Below, piece after piece: positions 1-7,555 of a stretch of DNA of 30,797 nucleotides. Under the pieces are notes generated by a model. That model searched no databases, was not told the origin of the DNA, and saw only the letters and a program-made list of their open reading frames with translations. Source of the stretch: an uncultured Faecalibacterium sp. (GTDB lineage: Bacteria > Bacillota > Clostridia > Oscillospirales > Ruminococcaceae). Location: NCBI GenBank assembly GCA_934526125.1, contig CAKSZU010000020.1, forward strand, positions 1 through 30,797, written 5' to 3'. The position numbers and the translations under genes were made by a program. Position 1 is the stretch's first letter. Each line of letters starts with the position of its first letter.

Positions 1-2
1 AG

Positions 3-785
3 ATCGTGCGCACCAGCGAGGCCAAGAGCAAGATCCGCAACTGGTTCAAGAAGATGCGCCGGGAGGAGAACATCCAGGAGGGCCGGGAGACCCTGGCCCG
101 GGAGCTGCGCCGGGAGATGATCTTCATCCCCGACGACGAGCTGGATGATTTCATCGGCAGCTGCTGCCGCCGCCTGCGCCAGAACAATGCCGAAGAGCTG
201 TATGCCGCCATCGGCTACGGCGGCATCACCATCGCCAACTGCCTGCCCAAGCTCAAGGAAGAGTGGCAGAAGCACAAGGCGGAAGAGGACAAGACCGAGC
301 AGCTGGCCAAGGTGGACCTGAGCCGCGTCCACGCCACCGACGGTGTCGTGGTGGAGGGCTTCGACAACACCCCCATCAAGTTTGCAAAGTGCTGCAGCCC
401 GCTGCCCGGGGATCCCATCGTGGGCTTCATCACCCGGGGCTTCGGCGTTTCCATCCACAAGCAGAGCTGCGCCAACGCCATCGCCAGCATGAAGGACCCC
501 TCCAATGCCCCCCGCTGGGTCAAGGCCTACTGGGCCGACAGCGTGAAGGACAGTTACAAGGCCGGGCTGGAGATCGTGGCGCTGGACCGCAACGAACTGC
601 TGCGGGACGTGCTGAGCGCGCTGGCCGATATCCGGGTGCCCATCTATACCATGAACGCCCGTCAGGTCGAAAACAACTGCGCCGTGGTCAGCCTGACCAT
701 CGGCATCAACAATACCGAGCATCTCAACCGGGTGGTGGCCCGTCTGTCCAAGGTGAAGGATGTTCTCAAGGTGACAAGGAGCTGA
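3..785 (+). CDS. relA: RelA/SpoT-family (p)ppGpp synthetase/hydrolase, C-terminal part
   Basis: This is the 3' end of a bifunctional RSH alarmone enzyme; the hydrolase, synthetase and TGS domains lie before the window. The frame is open from the first complete codon, so the GTG at 6 is internal (the context I-V-R-T-S-E-A-K-S-K is mid-protein). The piece starts with the basic helical region. The conserved-cysteine domain follows around fragment residues 115-155, with the paired cysteines of KFAKCCSPLPGD and the HKQSC motif. The last roughly 70 residues form an ACT/RRM domain. In the family these C-terminal domains sense the ribosome and set the synthetase/hydrolase balance. The stop lies 4 bases before dtd, and the AAGGAG of dtd overlaps the end of this gene, so the two are co-transcribed. 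relA-dtd adjacency is common in Firmicutes. The family call is firm; catalytic state cannot be judged. Confidence 0.95.
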   Translation: MVRTSEAKSKIRNWFKKMRREENIQEGRETLARELRREMIFIPDDELDDFIGSCCRRLRQNNAEELYAAIGYGGITIANCLPKLKEEWQKHKAEEDKTEQLAKVDLSRVHATDGVVVEGFDNTPIKFAKCCSPLPGDPIVGFITRGFGVSIHKQSCANAIASMKDPSNAPRWVKAYWADSVKDSYKAGLEIVALDRNELLRDVLSALADIRVPIYTMNARQVENNCAVVSLTIGINNTEHLNRVVARLSKVKDVLKVTRS

Positions 786-789
786 ACCC

Positions 790-1251
790 ATGCGTGCAGT
801 CATTCAGGCGGTGTCCTCCGCCTCGGTCCGGGTCAACGGCGGCGAGCCCCGCGCCATCGGGCCGGGTCTTGTGATCCTGCTGGGGGTCCGGGACACCGAC
901 TCGCTGGACATCGTGCCCAAACTGGCCGACAAATGCGCCGGTCTGCGGATCTTCAAGGACGAAAACGACAAGCTGAACCTCAGTGCGCGGGACCTCGGGT
1001 ACTCGGCGCTGGTGGTCAGTCAGTTCACCCTCTACGGAAACACCCGGAAGGGCTACCGCCCCAGTTTCATCCGGGCGGCAAAACCGCCGCTGGCCGTGGA
1101 TGCCTACGAGCTGTTCCTCTCCGAGATGGAGCGGCAGGGCCTCAAAGACGTGCAGCACGGCGAGTTCGGGGCCGATATGCAGGTGTCTCTGGTCAACGAG
1201 GGCCCCTGCACCATCATCATCGATACCGACGAGTGGGCGAACCACGAATAA
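790..1251 (+). CDS. dtd: D-aminoacyl-tRNA deacylase
   Basis: This 153-residue protein has the length and motifs of DTD. The SQFTLY motif is at residues 77-82. The cis-Gly-Pro loop at 136-141 reads NEGPCT, where most bacteria have NxGPVT, so the Val-to-Cys change is a small deviation. DTD hydrolyses D-amino acids (and glycine mischarged on tRNA-Ala) from tRNA using RNA-based catalysis, protecting translation from mischarging. The ATG at 790 has an AAGGAG Shine-Dalgarno at 776-781, inside the relA stop region. It is followed 12 bases later by a metallo-hydrolase gene in the same operon. Confidence 0.96.
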   Translation: MRAVIQAVSSASVRVNGGEPRAIGPGLVILLGVRDTDSLDIVPKLADKCAGLRIFKDENDKLNLSARDLGYSALVVSQFTLYGNTRKGYRPSFIRAAKPPLAVDAYELFLSEMERQGLKDVQHGEFGADMQVSLVNEGPCTIIIDTDEWANHE

Positions 1252-1263
1252 CAAGGAGGAGCT

Positions 1264-1881
1264 ATGCAGGCATTTCATCTTCTCGGCGCAGCGCCGTTCT
1301 ATACCAACAGCTTTGTCCTGATCTCCGACGCGGGCCATGCAGTGGTCATCGACCCCGCCGCCGAGGTGCAGGAGTATGACAAGATCTTCCGGGAACACAA
1401 CGCTGCCCTCACCGACATCCTGTGTACCCACGGCCACTACGACCATGTGGGCAGCGCCGGGGTCCTGAGCCGGGAGTGGAAGGCGAAGCTCTGGTGCGAG
1501 TCGGCGGACTGCAAGGGGGTGCAGCTGTTCCCCCTGAAGAGTGCCGACAGCGGCTACGAAGAAGGCGGGACCATCACCGTCGATGAGCTGACCTTCCGGG
1601 TCTGGCACACCCCCGGCCACACCGAGGGCGGGGTGGTGATCCTCTGTGGCGAGTGCCTCTTTGTGGGGGACACGGTCTTTCAGGGCAGCATCGGCCGCAC
1701 CGATCTGGACGGCGGCAGCATGACGGCCATGGACGGGAGCCTGCGCAAATTCGCGGCCCTGCCCATCCCCAAGGAGACGCAGCTGCTGCCCGGCCACGGC
1801 GATTTTTCCACCTTCGGCGAAGAGCTGGAAAACAATTTCTACATCCGCAATGCGCTGCGGGGCGGAAACGCTGAATTTTGA
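1264..1881 (+). CDS. Metallo-beta-lactamase-fold hydrolase, glyoxalase II-like
   Basis: This is a 205-residue MBL-fold protein with a full metal site: H56-x-H58-x-D60-H61 (THGHYDH), H115/H119 in HTPGHT, D136 in VGDTVF and H178 in LPGHGD. Length and the GSIGRTD segment match the short glyoxalase II-like (YcbL/YqgX) group, which usually binds zinc or iron and hydrolyses thioesters. The actual substrate cannot be read from sequence. The ATG follows an AAGGAGG about 4-5 bases upstream. It is the third gene of the relA-dtd operon, with hemZ 21 bases downstream. In many Clostridia this hydrolase, dtd and hemZ cluster, but a functional link is not established here. Confidence 0.9.
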   Translation: MQAFHLLGAAPFYTNSFVLISDAGHAVVIDPAAEVQEYDKIFREHNAALTDILCTHGHYDHVGSAGVLSREWKAKLWCESADCKGVQLFPLKSADSGYEEGGTITVDELTFRVWHTPGHTEGGVVILCGECLFVGDTVFQGSIGRTDLDGGSMTAMDGSLRKFAALPIPKETQLLPGHGDFSTFGEELENNFYIRNALRGGNAEF

Positions 1882-1902
1882 TAATAATAAAGAGTGAACA
1901 AC

Positions 1903-3363
1903 ATGAAAATCTATATTACCGGCCTGCCCTCCGGCTATGAGGTGGAGCATCTGGTCCGGCTGTTTTATCCCATGGCCCCCCTCACCCTGACCCCGCCGGA
2001 GGACGGCGAGGACTGCGTGTGGGCGGAAAAAACGGAGACCGGCCTGACGGCACTGGTGCGGGAACACGGGCAGAGCCGGTCGGCCGCTGCCCCTCTGCCC
2101 GCCCCCGGCGGCGAGACGGCGGAGTTCACCCTCGCCAGCCTGACCTATGACCTGCTCCGGCAGTGGACCGGCATCCGCCCGCCCTGGGGCAAGATGACCG
2201 GTGTGCGCCCGGTGCGGCTCATCCACGACAAGCGGGCCGCGGGCTGGACCGAAGCGGAGATCGACCGCTTTTTCCTGGACCGCTTCGACTGCTCGGAGCA
2301 GAAATATCAGATGGCAAAGGCCATTGCCGACCTGCAGGAGCCGATCCTGAAGGCGGGCAGCGAGCCGAAGACCTACAGCCTCTACATCGGCATCCCGTTC
2401 TGCCCTTCCCGGTGCAGCTACTGCAGCTTCGTCAGCTGCAATCTGGACCGGGACCGCAGGCTGGTGCAGCCCTATGTGGACTGCCTGTGCGAAGAGGTGA
2501 GAGCCATCCGGGCGCAGGCCGACCGGGCAGGGCTGACGCTGTGCAGCATCTACATCGGCGGCGGCACTCCCACCAGCCTGTCGGCAGACCAGCTGCGGCA
2601 GCTGATGGGCACGGTGCGGGACTGCTTCGACCTTTCCAAAGTGGTGGAATACACCGTGGAGGCCGGCCGCCCCGACTGCACCGACGCCGAAAAGCTGGCG
2701 GTTATCCGGGAATACGGCGCTGCCCGCATCTCCATCAACCCCCAGACCTTCTCGGATCAGGTGCTGGCCAACATCGGTCGGAAGCACTCGGCGCAGGACA
2801 TTCTGGACTGCTACGCCGACGCCCGGAAGGCCGGACACGATGACATCAACATGGACCTCATCGCGGGCCTGCCCGGGGACACGGTGGAGGGCTTTGAACA
2901 CAGCCTGCGGCAGGCCATCGCGCTGGACCCGGAGAACATCACCGTCCACACCCTGACCCTCAAGCGGGCTTCCCGCATCGTCATTGAGGACCAGAAGGAA
3001 AACGACTACGCCGATGTGGCGGCCATGCTGGAAAAATGCCATCTGCTGGCCGAAGCCGGGTACCGGCCCTACTACCTCTACCGCCAGAAGAACACCCTGC
3101 AGAATCTGGAGAACGTGGGCTGGTGCAAGCCGGGCCACGAGGGGTACTACAACATCTATATCATGGAGGAAGTCCAGACCATCCTTTCCGCAGGCGCGGG
3201 CGGCAGCACCAAGCTGGTGGCCGACGGCGGAAAACGGATGCAGCGCATCTTCAATTTCAAGTATCCGACTGAGTATATCCAGCGCTTTGCGGAGGTACTG
3301 GAGCGCAAAAAAGGAGTGGCTGATTTTTATGATCACGATTTGGGTCCCGAAACGTCTGGTTGA
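1903..3363 (+). CDS. hemZ: HemZ, radical-SAM coproporphyrinogen dehydrogenase-like
   Basis: This 486-residue protein belongs to the HemN/HemZ radical-SAM family. The 4Fe-4S/SAM motif is C167-x3-C171-x2-C174, followed by the glycine-rich YIGGGTPTSL segment. The N-terminal ~150-residue region before the radical-SAM core is typical of HemZ rather than HemN. Proteins of this family act, or are proposed to act, in anaerobic oxidative decarboxylation of coproporphyrinogen III. A GTG at 1894 is in frame but sits directly after the upstream AAAGAG; the ATG at 1903 has that Shine-Dalgarno at better spacing, so I start there. The last 35 bases overlap the next gene, suggesting translational coupling. 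Whether the organism makes heme cannot be told from this window. Confidence 0.9.
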   Translation: MKIYITGLPSGYEVEHLVRLFYPMAPLTLTPPEDGEDCVWAEKTETGLTALVREHGQSRSAAAPLPAPGGETAEFTLASLTYDLLRQWTGIRPPWGKMTGVRPVRLIHDKRAAGWTEAEIDRFFLDRFDCSEQKYQMAKAIADLQEPILKAGSEPKTYSLYIGIPFCPSRCSYCSFVSCNLDRDRRLVQPYVDCLCEEVRAIRAQADRAGLTLCSIYIGGGTPTSLSADQLRQLMGTVRDCFDLSKVVEYTVEAGRPDCTDAEKLAVIREYGAARISINPQTFSDQVLANIGRKHSAQDILDCYADARKAGHDDINMDLIAGLPGDTVEGFEHSLRQAIALDPENITVHTLTLKRASRIVIEDQKENDYADVAAMLEKCHLLAEAGYRPYYLYRQKNTLQNLENVGWCKPGHEGYYNIYIMEEVQTILSAGAGGSTKLVADGGKRMQRIFNFKYPTEYIQRFAEVLERKKGVADFYDHDLGPETSG

Positions 3364-4267
3364 GATCGGGCTGTACAATGTGGCAGCCCGCAGCCCGCAG
3401 GAGCTGGCAGACCTCAGCGAGCAGAGCTACCGTCAGCGGGTCAGCTATGCCGCCGAGAAGGTCCGTCTTTCCGGTACGAAGATCGTTATGCTCACCGGCC
3501 CGTCGGCCAGCGGCAAGACTACCAGCGCCCACAAGCTGGCCGAGGAGCTGATCCGGCAGGGGACGCCTGCCCATGTGGTCAGTCTGGACAATTTCTTCCG
3601 GGGGGCGGAGTTCTACCCCCGCCTGCCCGACGGTACCCTGGATTACGAGAACCCGGATACCCTGGATCTGCCCCTGATCCGGCAGTGCCTGCACGAGCTC
3701 AGCGAGACCGGCAGGACCGTGCTGCCCATCTATGATTTTGCCAACGAGCGGCGCTCCGACGAGACCGAGTCCGTGGACCTGCAGGGCGGTGTCTGCATCG
3801 TGGAGGGCATCCATGCCCTGAACCCCGAACTCACCGGCCTTGTGCCCGGGGAGGACGTCTACCGGATCTACGCCGGCCTGCGGGAGGAGTACACCATCGA
3901 CGGCCGCCGGGTCATCAACACCCAGGACATCCGCCTGTGCCGCCGCACCCTGCGGGATGCCGCCGCCCGGGGCCGCAGCCCCGAAAAGACCCTGGCCATG
4001 TGGGACCGGGTGCTGGACGGCGAGACCCGGTATATCAAGGGTTTCAAGACCACGGCAGACTTCCTGCTGGACACCTCTTTCACCTACGAGCTGGGGCTCA
4101 TCTCCCGGCTGCTGAACATCGTGCGCCGCCAGTTCACGCTGGAAGGCCACAATGCCGAGCTGTGGGACGAGACCGCCCGCCGCTTTGAGCATGTGGCTCC
4201 GCTGGAGCTGGAGCTGCTGCCCGCCGACAGCATGCTGCGGGAGTTCTACGGCAGCGCCGTGAAGTAA
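3329..4267 (+). CDS. P-loop nucleoside (uridine-type) kinase, short form
   Basis: A 312-residue kinase resembling the uridine kinase/phosphoribulokinase family. The Walker A motif GPSASGKTT spans residues 57-65, with K63 as the phosphate-binding lysine. The conserved SLDNFF, PIYDF and IVEGIHALNP motifs follow. In many Clostridia the homologue is about 550 residues, with TGS and threonyl-tRNA-synthetase-like domains in front of the kinase; here only a ~50-residue linker precedes the P-loop. I start at ATG 3329 because an AAGGAG lies at 3311-3316 and because the frame further upstream only shadows hemZ. It overlaps hemZ by 35 bases and ends the operon. No clear terminator follows it. Nucleoside specificity is unknown. 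Confidence 0.85.
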   Translation: MITIWVPKRLVEIGLYNVAARSPQELADLSEQSYRQRVSYAAEKVRLSGTKIVMLTGPSASGKTTSAHKLAEELIRQGTPAHVVSLDNFFRGAEFYPRLPDGTLDYENPDTLDLPLIRQCLHELSETGRTVLPIYDFANERRSDETESVDLQGGVCIVEGIHALNPELTGLVPGEDVYRIYAGLREEYTIDGRRVINTQDIRLCRRTLRDAAARGRSPEKTLAMWDRVLDGETRYIKGFKTTADFLLDTSFTYELGLISRLLNIVRRQFTLEGHNAELWDETARRFEHVAPLELELLPADSMLREFYGSAVK

Positions 4268-4349
4268 ACCGCCGCAGCGGAAAACTGGGCCAAATGCGAA
4301 AAAACTGTTTCCAAATCCGCACGAAACTGTAAAAGTTGCGGCAGATTCG

Positions 4350-4378
4350 TTGCATTCCCGGGGGGAGTGCGCTATAAT
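4350..4378 (+). promoter_or_regulatory. Sigma-A promoter of the zinc-ribbon gene
   Basis: TTGCAT at 4350-4355 and a perfect TATAAT at 4373-4378 are separated by 17 bases. Transcription should start near 4385, giving a leader of about 49 bases. Confidence 0.8.
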
Positions 4379-4433
4379 GAAACCATCATCTGACAGCACA
4401 CACAGGGTTTTACCCGTAAGAGAGGTGTCATTT

Positions 4434-4865
4434 ATGGATTTCAATAAGATCAAGGAAATGGGTCTGGAATACGCCGAAAAAGGCAAGAATGCAGCCATGG
4501 ATCTGGCCGAGCGCGGCAAGACGCAGGCGAAGATCGTCAACGAGCAGGCCAAGCTCGCCAAGGCACAGCGGCAGCTGGGTGCCCTGGTCTACAGCCTTGC
4601 CAAGGGCAACGAGGAAAACCAGCCCCTTGTGGATAAGTATATCGAGATGATCGGTACCATCGAGCAGGACATTGCCGCCCTGAAGGCATCGCTGACCCCG
4701 GCGGAAGCCGCCGAGGCGGAGTATGTCATCCACGAGGAGCCCGCTGCAGCGCCCGAAGAGCCTGCGGACCAGCCCGCGGCTGAGCCCCGCAAGACCTGCC
4801 CCCAGTGCGGCGCACCGGTCTCGGAGGATGCGCTGTTCTGCAATAAGTGCGGCGCACAGCTGTAA
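4434..4865 (+). CDS. Coiled-coil protein with C-terminal zinc ribbon
   Basis: This 143-residue protein is charged and helical over residues 1-90, with heptad-like spacing in the region rich in Lys, Ala and Glu. An acidic, proline/alanine-rich linker covers about 98-118. A zinc ribbon closes it: C122-x2-C125 and C136-x2-C139. No signal peptide or membrane segment is visible, so it is likely cytoplasmic. Proteins of this build (zinc_ribbon_2 type) are widespread and mostly uncharacterised in gut Clostridia. The ATG at 4434 follows a GAGAGGTG. An ATG at 4350 in the same frame lies in the promoter and is rejected. It is a single-gene unit with its own promoter and a strong terminator. The function is unknown. 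Confidence 0.85.
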   Translation: MDFNKIKEMGLEYAEKGKNAAMDLAERGKTQAKIVNEQAKLAKAQRQLGALVYSLAKGNEENQPLVDKYIEMIGTIEQDIAALKASLTPAEAAEAEYVIHEEPAAAPEEPADQPAAEPRKTCPQCGAPVSEDALFCNKCGAQL

Positions 4866-4880
4866 AGAACAAGCCGGACA

Positions 4881-4914
4881 GGGCGGTGTCCCCGTGGGGA
4901 TGCCGCCCTTTTCT
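4881..4914 (+). terminator. Intrinsic terminator
   Basis: A 12-bp stem formed inside 4881-4908 (outer GGGCGG/CCGCCC, inner TCCC/GGGA, loop CGTG) is followed by TTTTCT. Confidence 0.85.
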
Positions 4915-4987
4915 GCCCCGACGGGGGCGCAAGTGTGAATATTCTGGAAACAATTGAAATGAAACGCCGGAAAATGCGCTTGTCCCC

Positions 4988-5016
4988 TTGAAAAAACGCA
5001 GATTCTGCGGTACAAT
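4988..5016 (+). promoter_or_regulatory. Sigma-A promoter of the mazG-hup block
   Basis: TTGAAA at 4988-4993 and TACAAT at 5011-5016 with a 17-base spacer. The predicted start is near 5023, about 35 bases before mazG. Confidence 0.8.
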
Positions 5017-5057
5017 CTAACTCTGGTTTCTGAGGATCGGAAAAGGAGAGTGCGCCC

Positions 5058-5789
5058 ATGCAGGACTGGCCGGACCGGGAACAATATACGGCGGAGGATC
5101 TGATCCGGATCATCCGCATCCTGCGGGACAGGGAAAACGGCTGCCCGTGGGACAAGGTGCAGACCCATGCCTCTATCCGGAAGAATTTTCTGGAGGAGAC
5201 CTGTGAAGCACTGGAAGCCATCGATGCCGATGATGCAGCCATGATGCGGGAGGAACTGGGCGATGTGCTGATGCAGGTCGCCTTCCACACCGTCATCGAG
5301 GAAGAGCGGGGCCGGTTCGATTTTGAACAGGTCTGCCGGGAGGTGTGCGAGAAGCTGATCTTCCGCCACCCCAACATCTTTGCCTCTTCGGCAGCGGAAA
5401 ACGCCGGTATAAACGGCTGGGATGCGCTCAAGAATAAGGAAAAGGGCCGCACGACCCTGGCAGATGAGCTGAACACTGTCCCCGCCACGCTGCCTGCGCT
5501 GATGTATGCCCAGAAGATGCAGAAGCGTGCTGCCCGCCGCGGCGCGTGGGAGCCTGACCCGGAGACGGCGAACGCCGCTCTGGAAGAAGCTCTGCGCGGC
5601 TGGCAGATTTCCACCCCGGAAACGGCCGCAGAACGGGCCGGGCAGCTGCTCTTCGCGGCAGCCGATGCCCTGCGTCTGGCAGGGGTGGACGCCGAGGAAG
5701 CGCTGACCTTCTCATCCAGGCGGTTCCGGGAGGAACTGCTGCGAGGACCCGAAACCTCAGCGGAACAGGAACCGCCTGTTTCCGACTGA
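5058..5789 (+). CDS. mazG: MazG nucleoside triphosphate pyrophosphohydrolase
   Basis: This is a 243-residue MazG with tandem all-alpha NTP-PPase modules. Visible motifs are CPWDKVQTH at 29-37, the metal-binding EExxE (residues 46-50) and ELGD (66-69), and the later HPNIFA segment. MazG cleaves (d)NTPs to NMP and PPi; it clears abnormal nucleotides and is tied to (p)ppGpp and stress control in E. coli. B. subtilis YabN carries an extra N-terminal tetrapyrrole-methylase domain, which is absent here. AAGGAG lies 9 bases before the ATG. It opens a cluster in the same order as B. subtilis yabN-yabO-yabP-yabQ-divIC-yabR, with hup inserted after it as in many Clostridia. Confidence 0.94.
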   Translation: MQDWPDREQYTAEDLIRIIRILRDRENGCPWDKVQTHASIRKNFLEETCEALEAIDADDAAMMREELGDVLMQVAFHTVIEEERGRFDFEQVCREVCEKLIFRHPNIFASSAAENAGINGWDALKNKEKGRTTLADELNTVPATLPALMYAQKMQKRAARRGAWEPDPETANAALEEALRGWQISTPETAAERAGQLLFAAADALRLAGVDAEEALTFSSRRFREELLRGPETSAEQEPPVSD

Positions 5790-5832
5790 TCAAAAAAGCT
5801 GAGTAGAAGAAAATTTGTGGAGGTAACCCATC

Positions 5833-6102
5833 ATGACCAAGACTGATCTGATCGCACAGGTCGCTGCGAACACCGAAATGAACAAGAAGACCGCCGAGCT
5901 GGCTGTCAACGCTGCCTTCGAGGCCCTGAGCAAGGCCATGGCCGAGGGTGAGAAGATCACCATCTCCGGCTTCGGCACCTTCGAGGTCCGTGAGCGCGCC
6001 GAGCGTCAGGGCATCAATCCCCGCACCCGTGAGCCCATCACCATCGCTGCTTCCCGCAGCATCGTGTTCAAGCCGGGCAAGGCTCTGAAGGATACTCTGT
6101 AA
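5833..6102 (+). CDS. hup: HU-family DNA-binding protein
   Basis: This 89-residue protein is a standard HU: an N-terminal helical dimerisation part, the SGFGTFEVRER beta segment, the DNA-binding arm with NPRTREP, and the C-terminal VFKPGKALKD. HU binds DNA non-specifically as a dimer and compacts or bends it. The ATG is preceded by GGAGG at 5819-5823. There is no good promoter in the 43 bases after mazG, so it is probably transcribed from the mazG promoter, possibly with an internal one I do not see. A strong terminator follows, so most transcripts likely stop after hup. Confidence 0.96.
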   Translation: MTKTDLIAQVAANTEMNKKTAELAVNAAFEALSKAMAEGEKITISGFGTFEVRERAERQGINPRTREPITIAASRSIVFKPGKALKDTL

Positions 6103-6113
6103 GTCTGATCTCC

Positions 6114-6151
6114 GCCGCCGGGGCCTGTTGAGGGGTCCCGGCGGCTTTTTT
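6114..6151 (+). terminator. Intrinsic terminator after hup
   Basis: A perfect 9-bp stem, GCCGCCGGG (6114-6122) with CCCGGCGGC (6137-6145), is followed by six T. Confidence 0.9.
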
Positions 6152-6182
6152 GGTAAAACCCCACCGGAAAGGAAAAAACGAT

Positions 6183-6428
6183 ATGCGTCTGGATAAATAT
6201 CTGAAAGTCTCCCGGCTCATCAAGCGCCGCACCGTGGCAAACGAGGTGGCCGACGCGGGCCGCATCCTCATCAACGGCAAGGTGGCCAAGGCCAGTCAGG
6301 CCGTCAACGCCGGGGATATCATCGAAGTCACCTTCGGCAACCGTCCCATCAAGGTGAAGGTACTCTCCGACGTGGAGCCCCGCACCAAGGATGTGGCCCG
6401 GGAGATGTACGAGATCCTCCCGGAGTAA
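6183..6428 (+). CDS. rqcP: RqcP (YabO/Hsp15-like) S4 RNA-binding protein
   Basis: This 81-residue protein is almost entirely an S4 domain: MRLDKYLKVSRLIKRR at the start, then GRILINGKVAK and the GDIIEVTFG strand. It closely follows B. subtilis YabO/RqcP, which binds stalled 60S-like 50S-peptidyl-tRNA complexes with RqcH and promotes C-terminal alanine tailing of stalled nascent chains. I start at ATG 6183, behind GGAAAGGAAAA, rather than at an in-frame GTG inside the hup terminator. The genomic position between mazG/hup and yabP supports orthology. With the hup terminator just upstream and no promoter seen in the 31-base gap, expression may depend on readthrough. Confidence 0.92.
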   Translation: MRLDKYLKVSRLIKRRTVANEVADAGRILINGKVAKASQAVNAGDIIEVTFGNRPIKVKVLSDVEPRTKDVAREMYEILPE

Positions 6429-6477
6429 TACCCCGCCCCCGGGCTGCATAAGGTGCAGCAGAAGGGAGGGGGCGTCC

Positions 6478-6756
6478 ATGGGAAAACCGAGTCCGGAACA
6501 GGCCCAGCCCCATGACCTGATCCTGGAGGACCGCAGCCGCCTGACCCTGACCGGGGTGAAGCGGGTGCTGCGGTGCGACGCCGAAAGCGCCGCCATTGAG
6601 ACCGGCCGGGGTGTGCTGCAGCTGGCCGGAGCGCAGCTCAGCGTCACCCGGCTGGATCTGGAAGCCGGGGAAGTGAAGCTGACGGGCCGCATCGACGGGC
6701 TGGAATATACGGCCGAGCGCACCCCCGGCGGGCTGCTCCGCCGCCTGCTGCGGTGA
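6478..6756 (+). CDS. yabP: YabP-family sporulation protein
   Basis: This 92-residue protein contains the YabP/YqfC pattern: HDLILEDRSRLTLTGVKRVLRCD, then a beta-rich stretch ending in GRIDGLEYTAE. In B. subtilis yabP is sigma-E-controlled and is needed for spore-coat assembly; the biochemical role is unknown. The ATG at 6478 follows GAAGGGAGGGGG. Its stop TGA shares a base with the ATG of yabQ, so they are translationally coupled. The family call rests on the LTLTGV motif and on synteny. Confidence 0.85.
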   Translation: MGKPSPEQAQPHDLILEDRSRLTLTGVKRVLRCDAESAAIETGRGVLQLAGAQLSVTRLDLEAGEVKLTGRIDGLEYTAERTPGGLLRRLLR

Positions 6757-7136
6757 TGGCACCGGCCCTTGCCCCGGGGCTTGTGGGGCAGGAGATCGCA
6801 GCCGGTGCCCTGCTGGGCCTTGCGCCGGGGGCGGCCCGGGCGCTTCTGCCCGCAAAGGGGCGGGCGGCGTTCCTGCCGGATCTTCTCTGGGTGGGGACAT
6901 TGCTGCTGGCCCTGCAGAGCTATACCGCTGCCCTGAGCCCCGGCGGGGTTCTGCGGTGGTACACGGCAGCAACGGCATTTTTCAGCGCATTTGCGGCCGA
7001 AACCCTCCTGCGGGGGCTGCTGGCACCTCTTCCCCGGCCAAAACGGCGCCGCCGGGCAAAAAGAACCACAAAAAAACCGAAAAAGAACTTGCCAACTACA
7101 CGGCGGATGTTGTATAATTCTAACGTATCAAAGTAA
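6756..7136 (+). CDS. yabQ: YabQ-like membrane protein
   Basis: This 126-residue protein has hydrophobic segments at about residues 8-27, 42-60 and 68-85, and a very basic tail rich in Lys and Arg. Position directly after yabP and overall build fit YabQ, a membrane protein needed for spore cortex formation in B. subtilis. Sequence similarity is weak by eye, so the call leans on gene order. ATG 6756 overlaps the yabP stop by one base; a GTG three bases earlier is also possible. The 3' end of the gene carries the promoter of the next gene, which may explain the odd low-complexity basic C-terminus. Confidence 0.65.
   Translation: MAPALAPGLVGQEIAAGALLGLAPGAARALLPAKGRAAFLPDLLWVGTLLLALQSYTAALSPGGVLRWYTAATAFFSAFAAETLLRGLLAPLPRPKRRRRAKRTTKKPKKNLPTTRRMLYNSNVSK
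7089..7118 (+). promoter_or_regulatory. Promoter inside the end of yabQ
   Basis: TTGCCA at 7089-7094 and a perfect TATAAT at 7113-7118, 18-base spacer. It would drive the divIC-like gene independently of yabP/yabQ. Confidence 0.75.
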
Positions 7137-7181
7137 GAGTCCAGGCATTTCGGGCCTGCTGGCATCAGGAGGCGCTGACAA

Positions 7182-7487
7182 ATGGCAAACACTACCCGGA
7201 AAAAACGCAGGAAAAATCCGTTTCTTCGCACCATCTTTCGTCTGATCTTTTTGCTGCTGCTGCTCAGCATGCTGGCGGCTTACATCTCCAATCAGGTGGC
7301 CATCAGCTCCAAAAAAGCGGAGCTGCAGACCCTGAACGAGCAGATCGAACAGCAGGAGACCCGGAACGAAGAGCTGAAACGGATCCTCAGCGGCGATGCT
7401 GACGATGTGACCGAGTGGGTCGCCCGGGATTCTTACAACTACGCTGCCCCCAACGAGCGCATCTTTGTGGATGTGACCGGAAACTGA
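7182..7487 (+). CDS. divIC: FtsB/DivIC-family septum formation initiator
   Basis: A 101-residue bitopic protein: a basic cytoplasmic N-terminus (residues 1-16), one membrane helix at about 17-36, and a short extracellular coiled coil (about 42-70) of alternating charged and hydrophobic residues. A C-terminal segment near YNYAAPNERIF follows, the region which in DivIC/FtsB contacts divisome partners. DivIC pairs with FtsL/DivIB in the divisome and helps activate septal peptidoglycan synthesis. Identity is supported by its place between yabQ and the S1-domain gene, as in B. subtilis. An AGGAGG lies 9 bases before the ATG. It has its own promoter. Confidence 0.8.
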   Translation: MANTTRKKRRKNPFLRTIFRLIFLLLLLSMLAAYISNQVAISSKKAELQTLNEQIEQQETRNEELKRILSGDADDVTEWVARDSYNYAAPNERIFVDVTGN

Positions 7488-7555
7488 GGGGGGCCGCCGG
7501 GCGGCTGCGGCCGGGCCCGGCAGACCCCAAAAAAGAGAGCAAGGAGTATTGAGTT

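Noticed and set aside
766..3378. 870-codon minus-strand frame opposite dtd, the MBL gene and hemZ
   Set aside because: Antisense to genes with full catalytic motifs; long stop-free antisense frames are expected in GC-rich coding DNA and it has no recognisable domain.
4350..4433. N-terminal extension of the zinc-ribbon protein from ATG 4350
   Set aside because: The codons overlap the -35 and -10 boxes, and ATG 4434 has the better ribosome site.
7490..7512. GC-rich hairpin between divIC and yabR as a terminator
   Set aside because: No T-run follows; the A-run after it points the wrong way for a plus-strand terminator.
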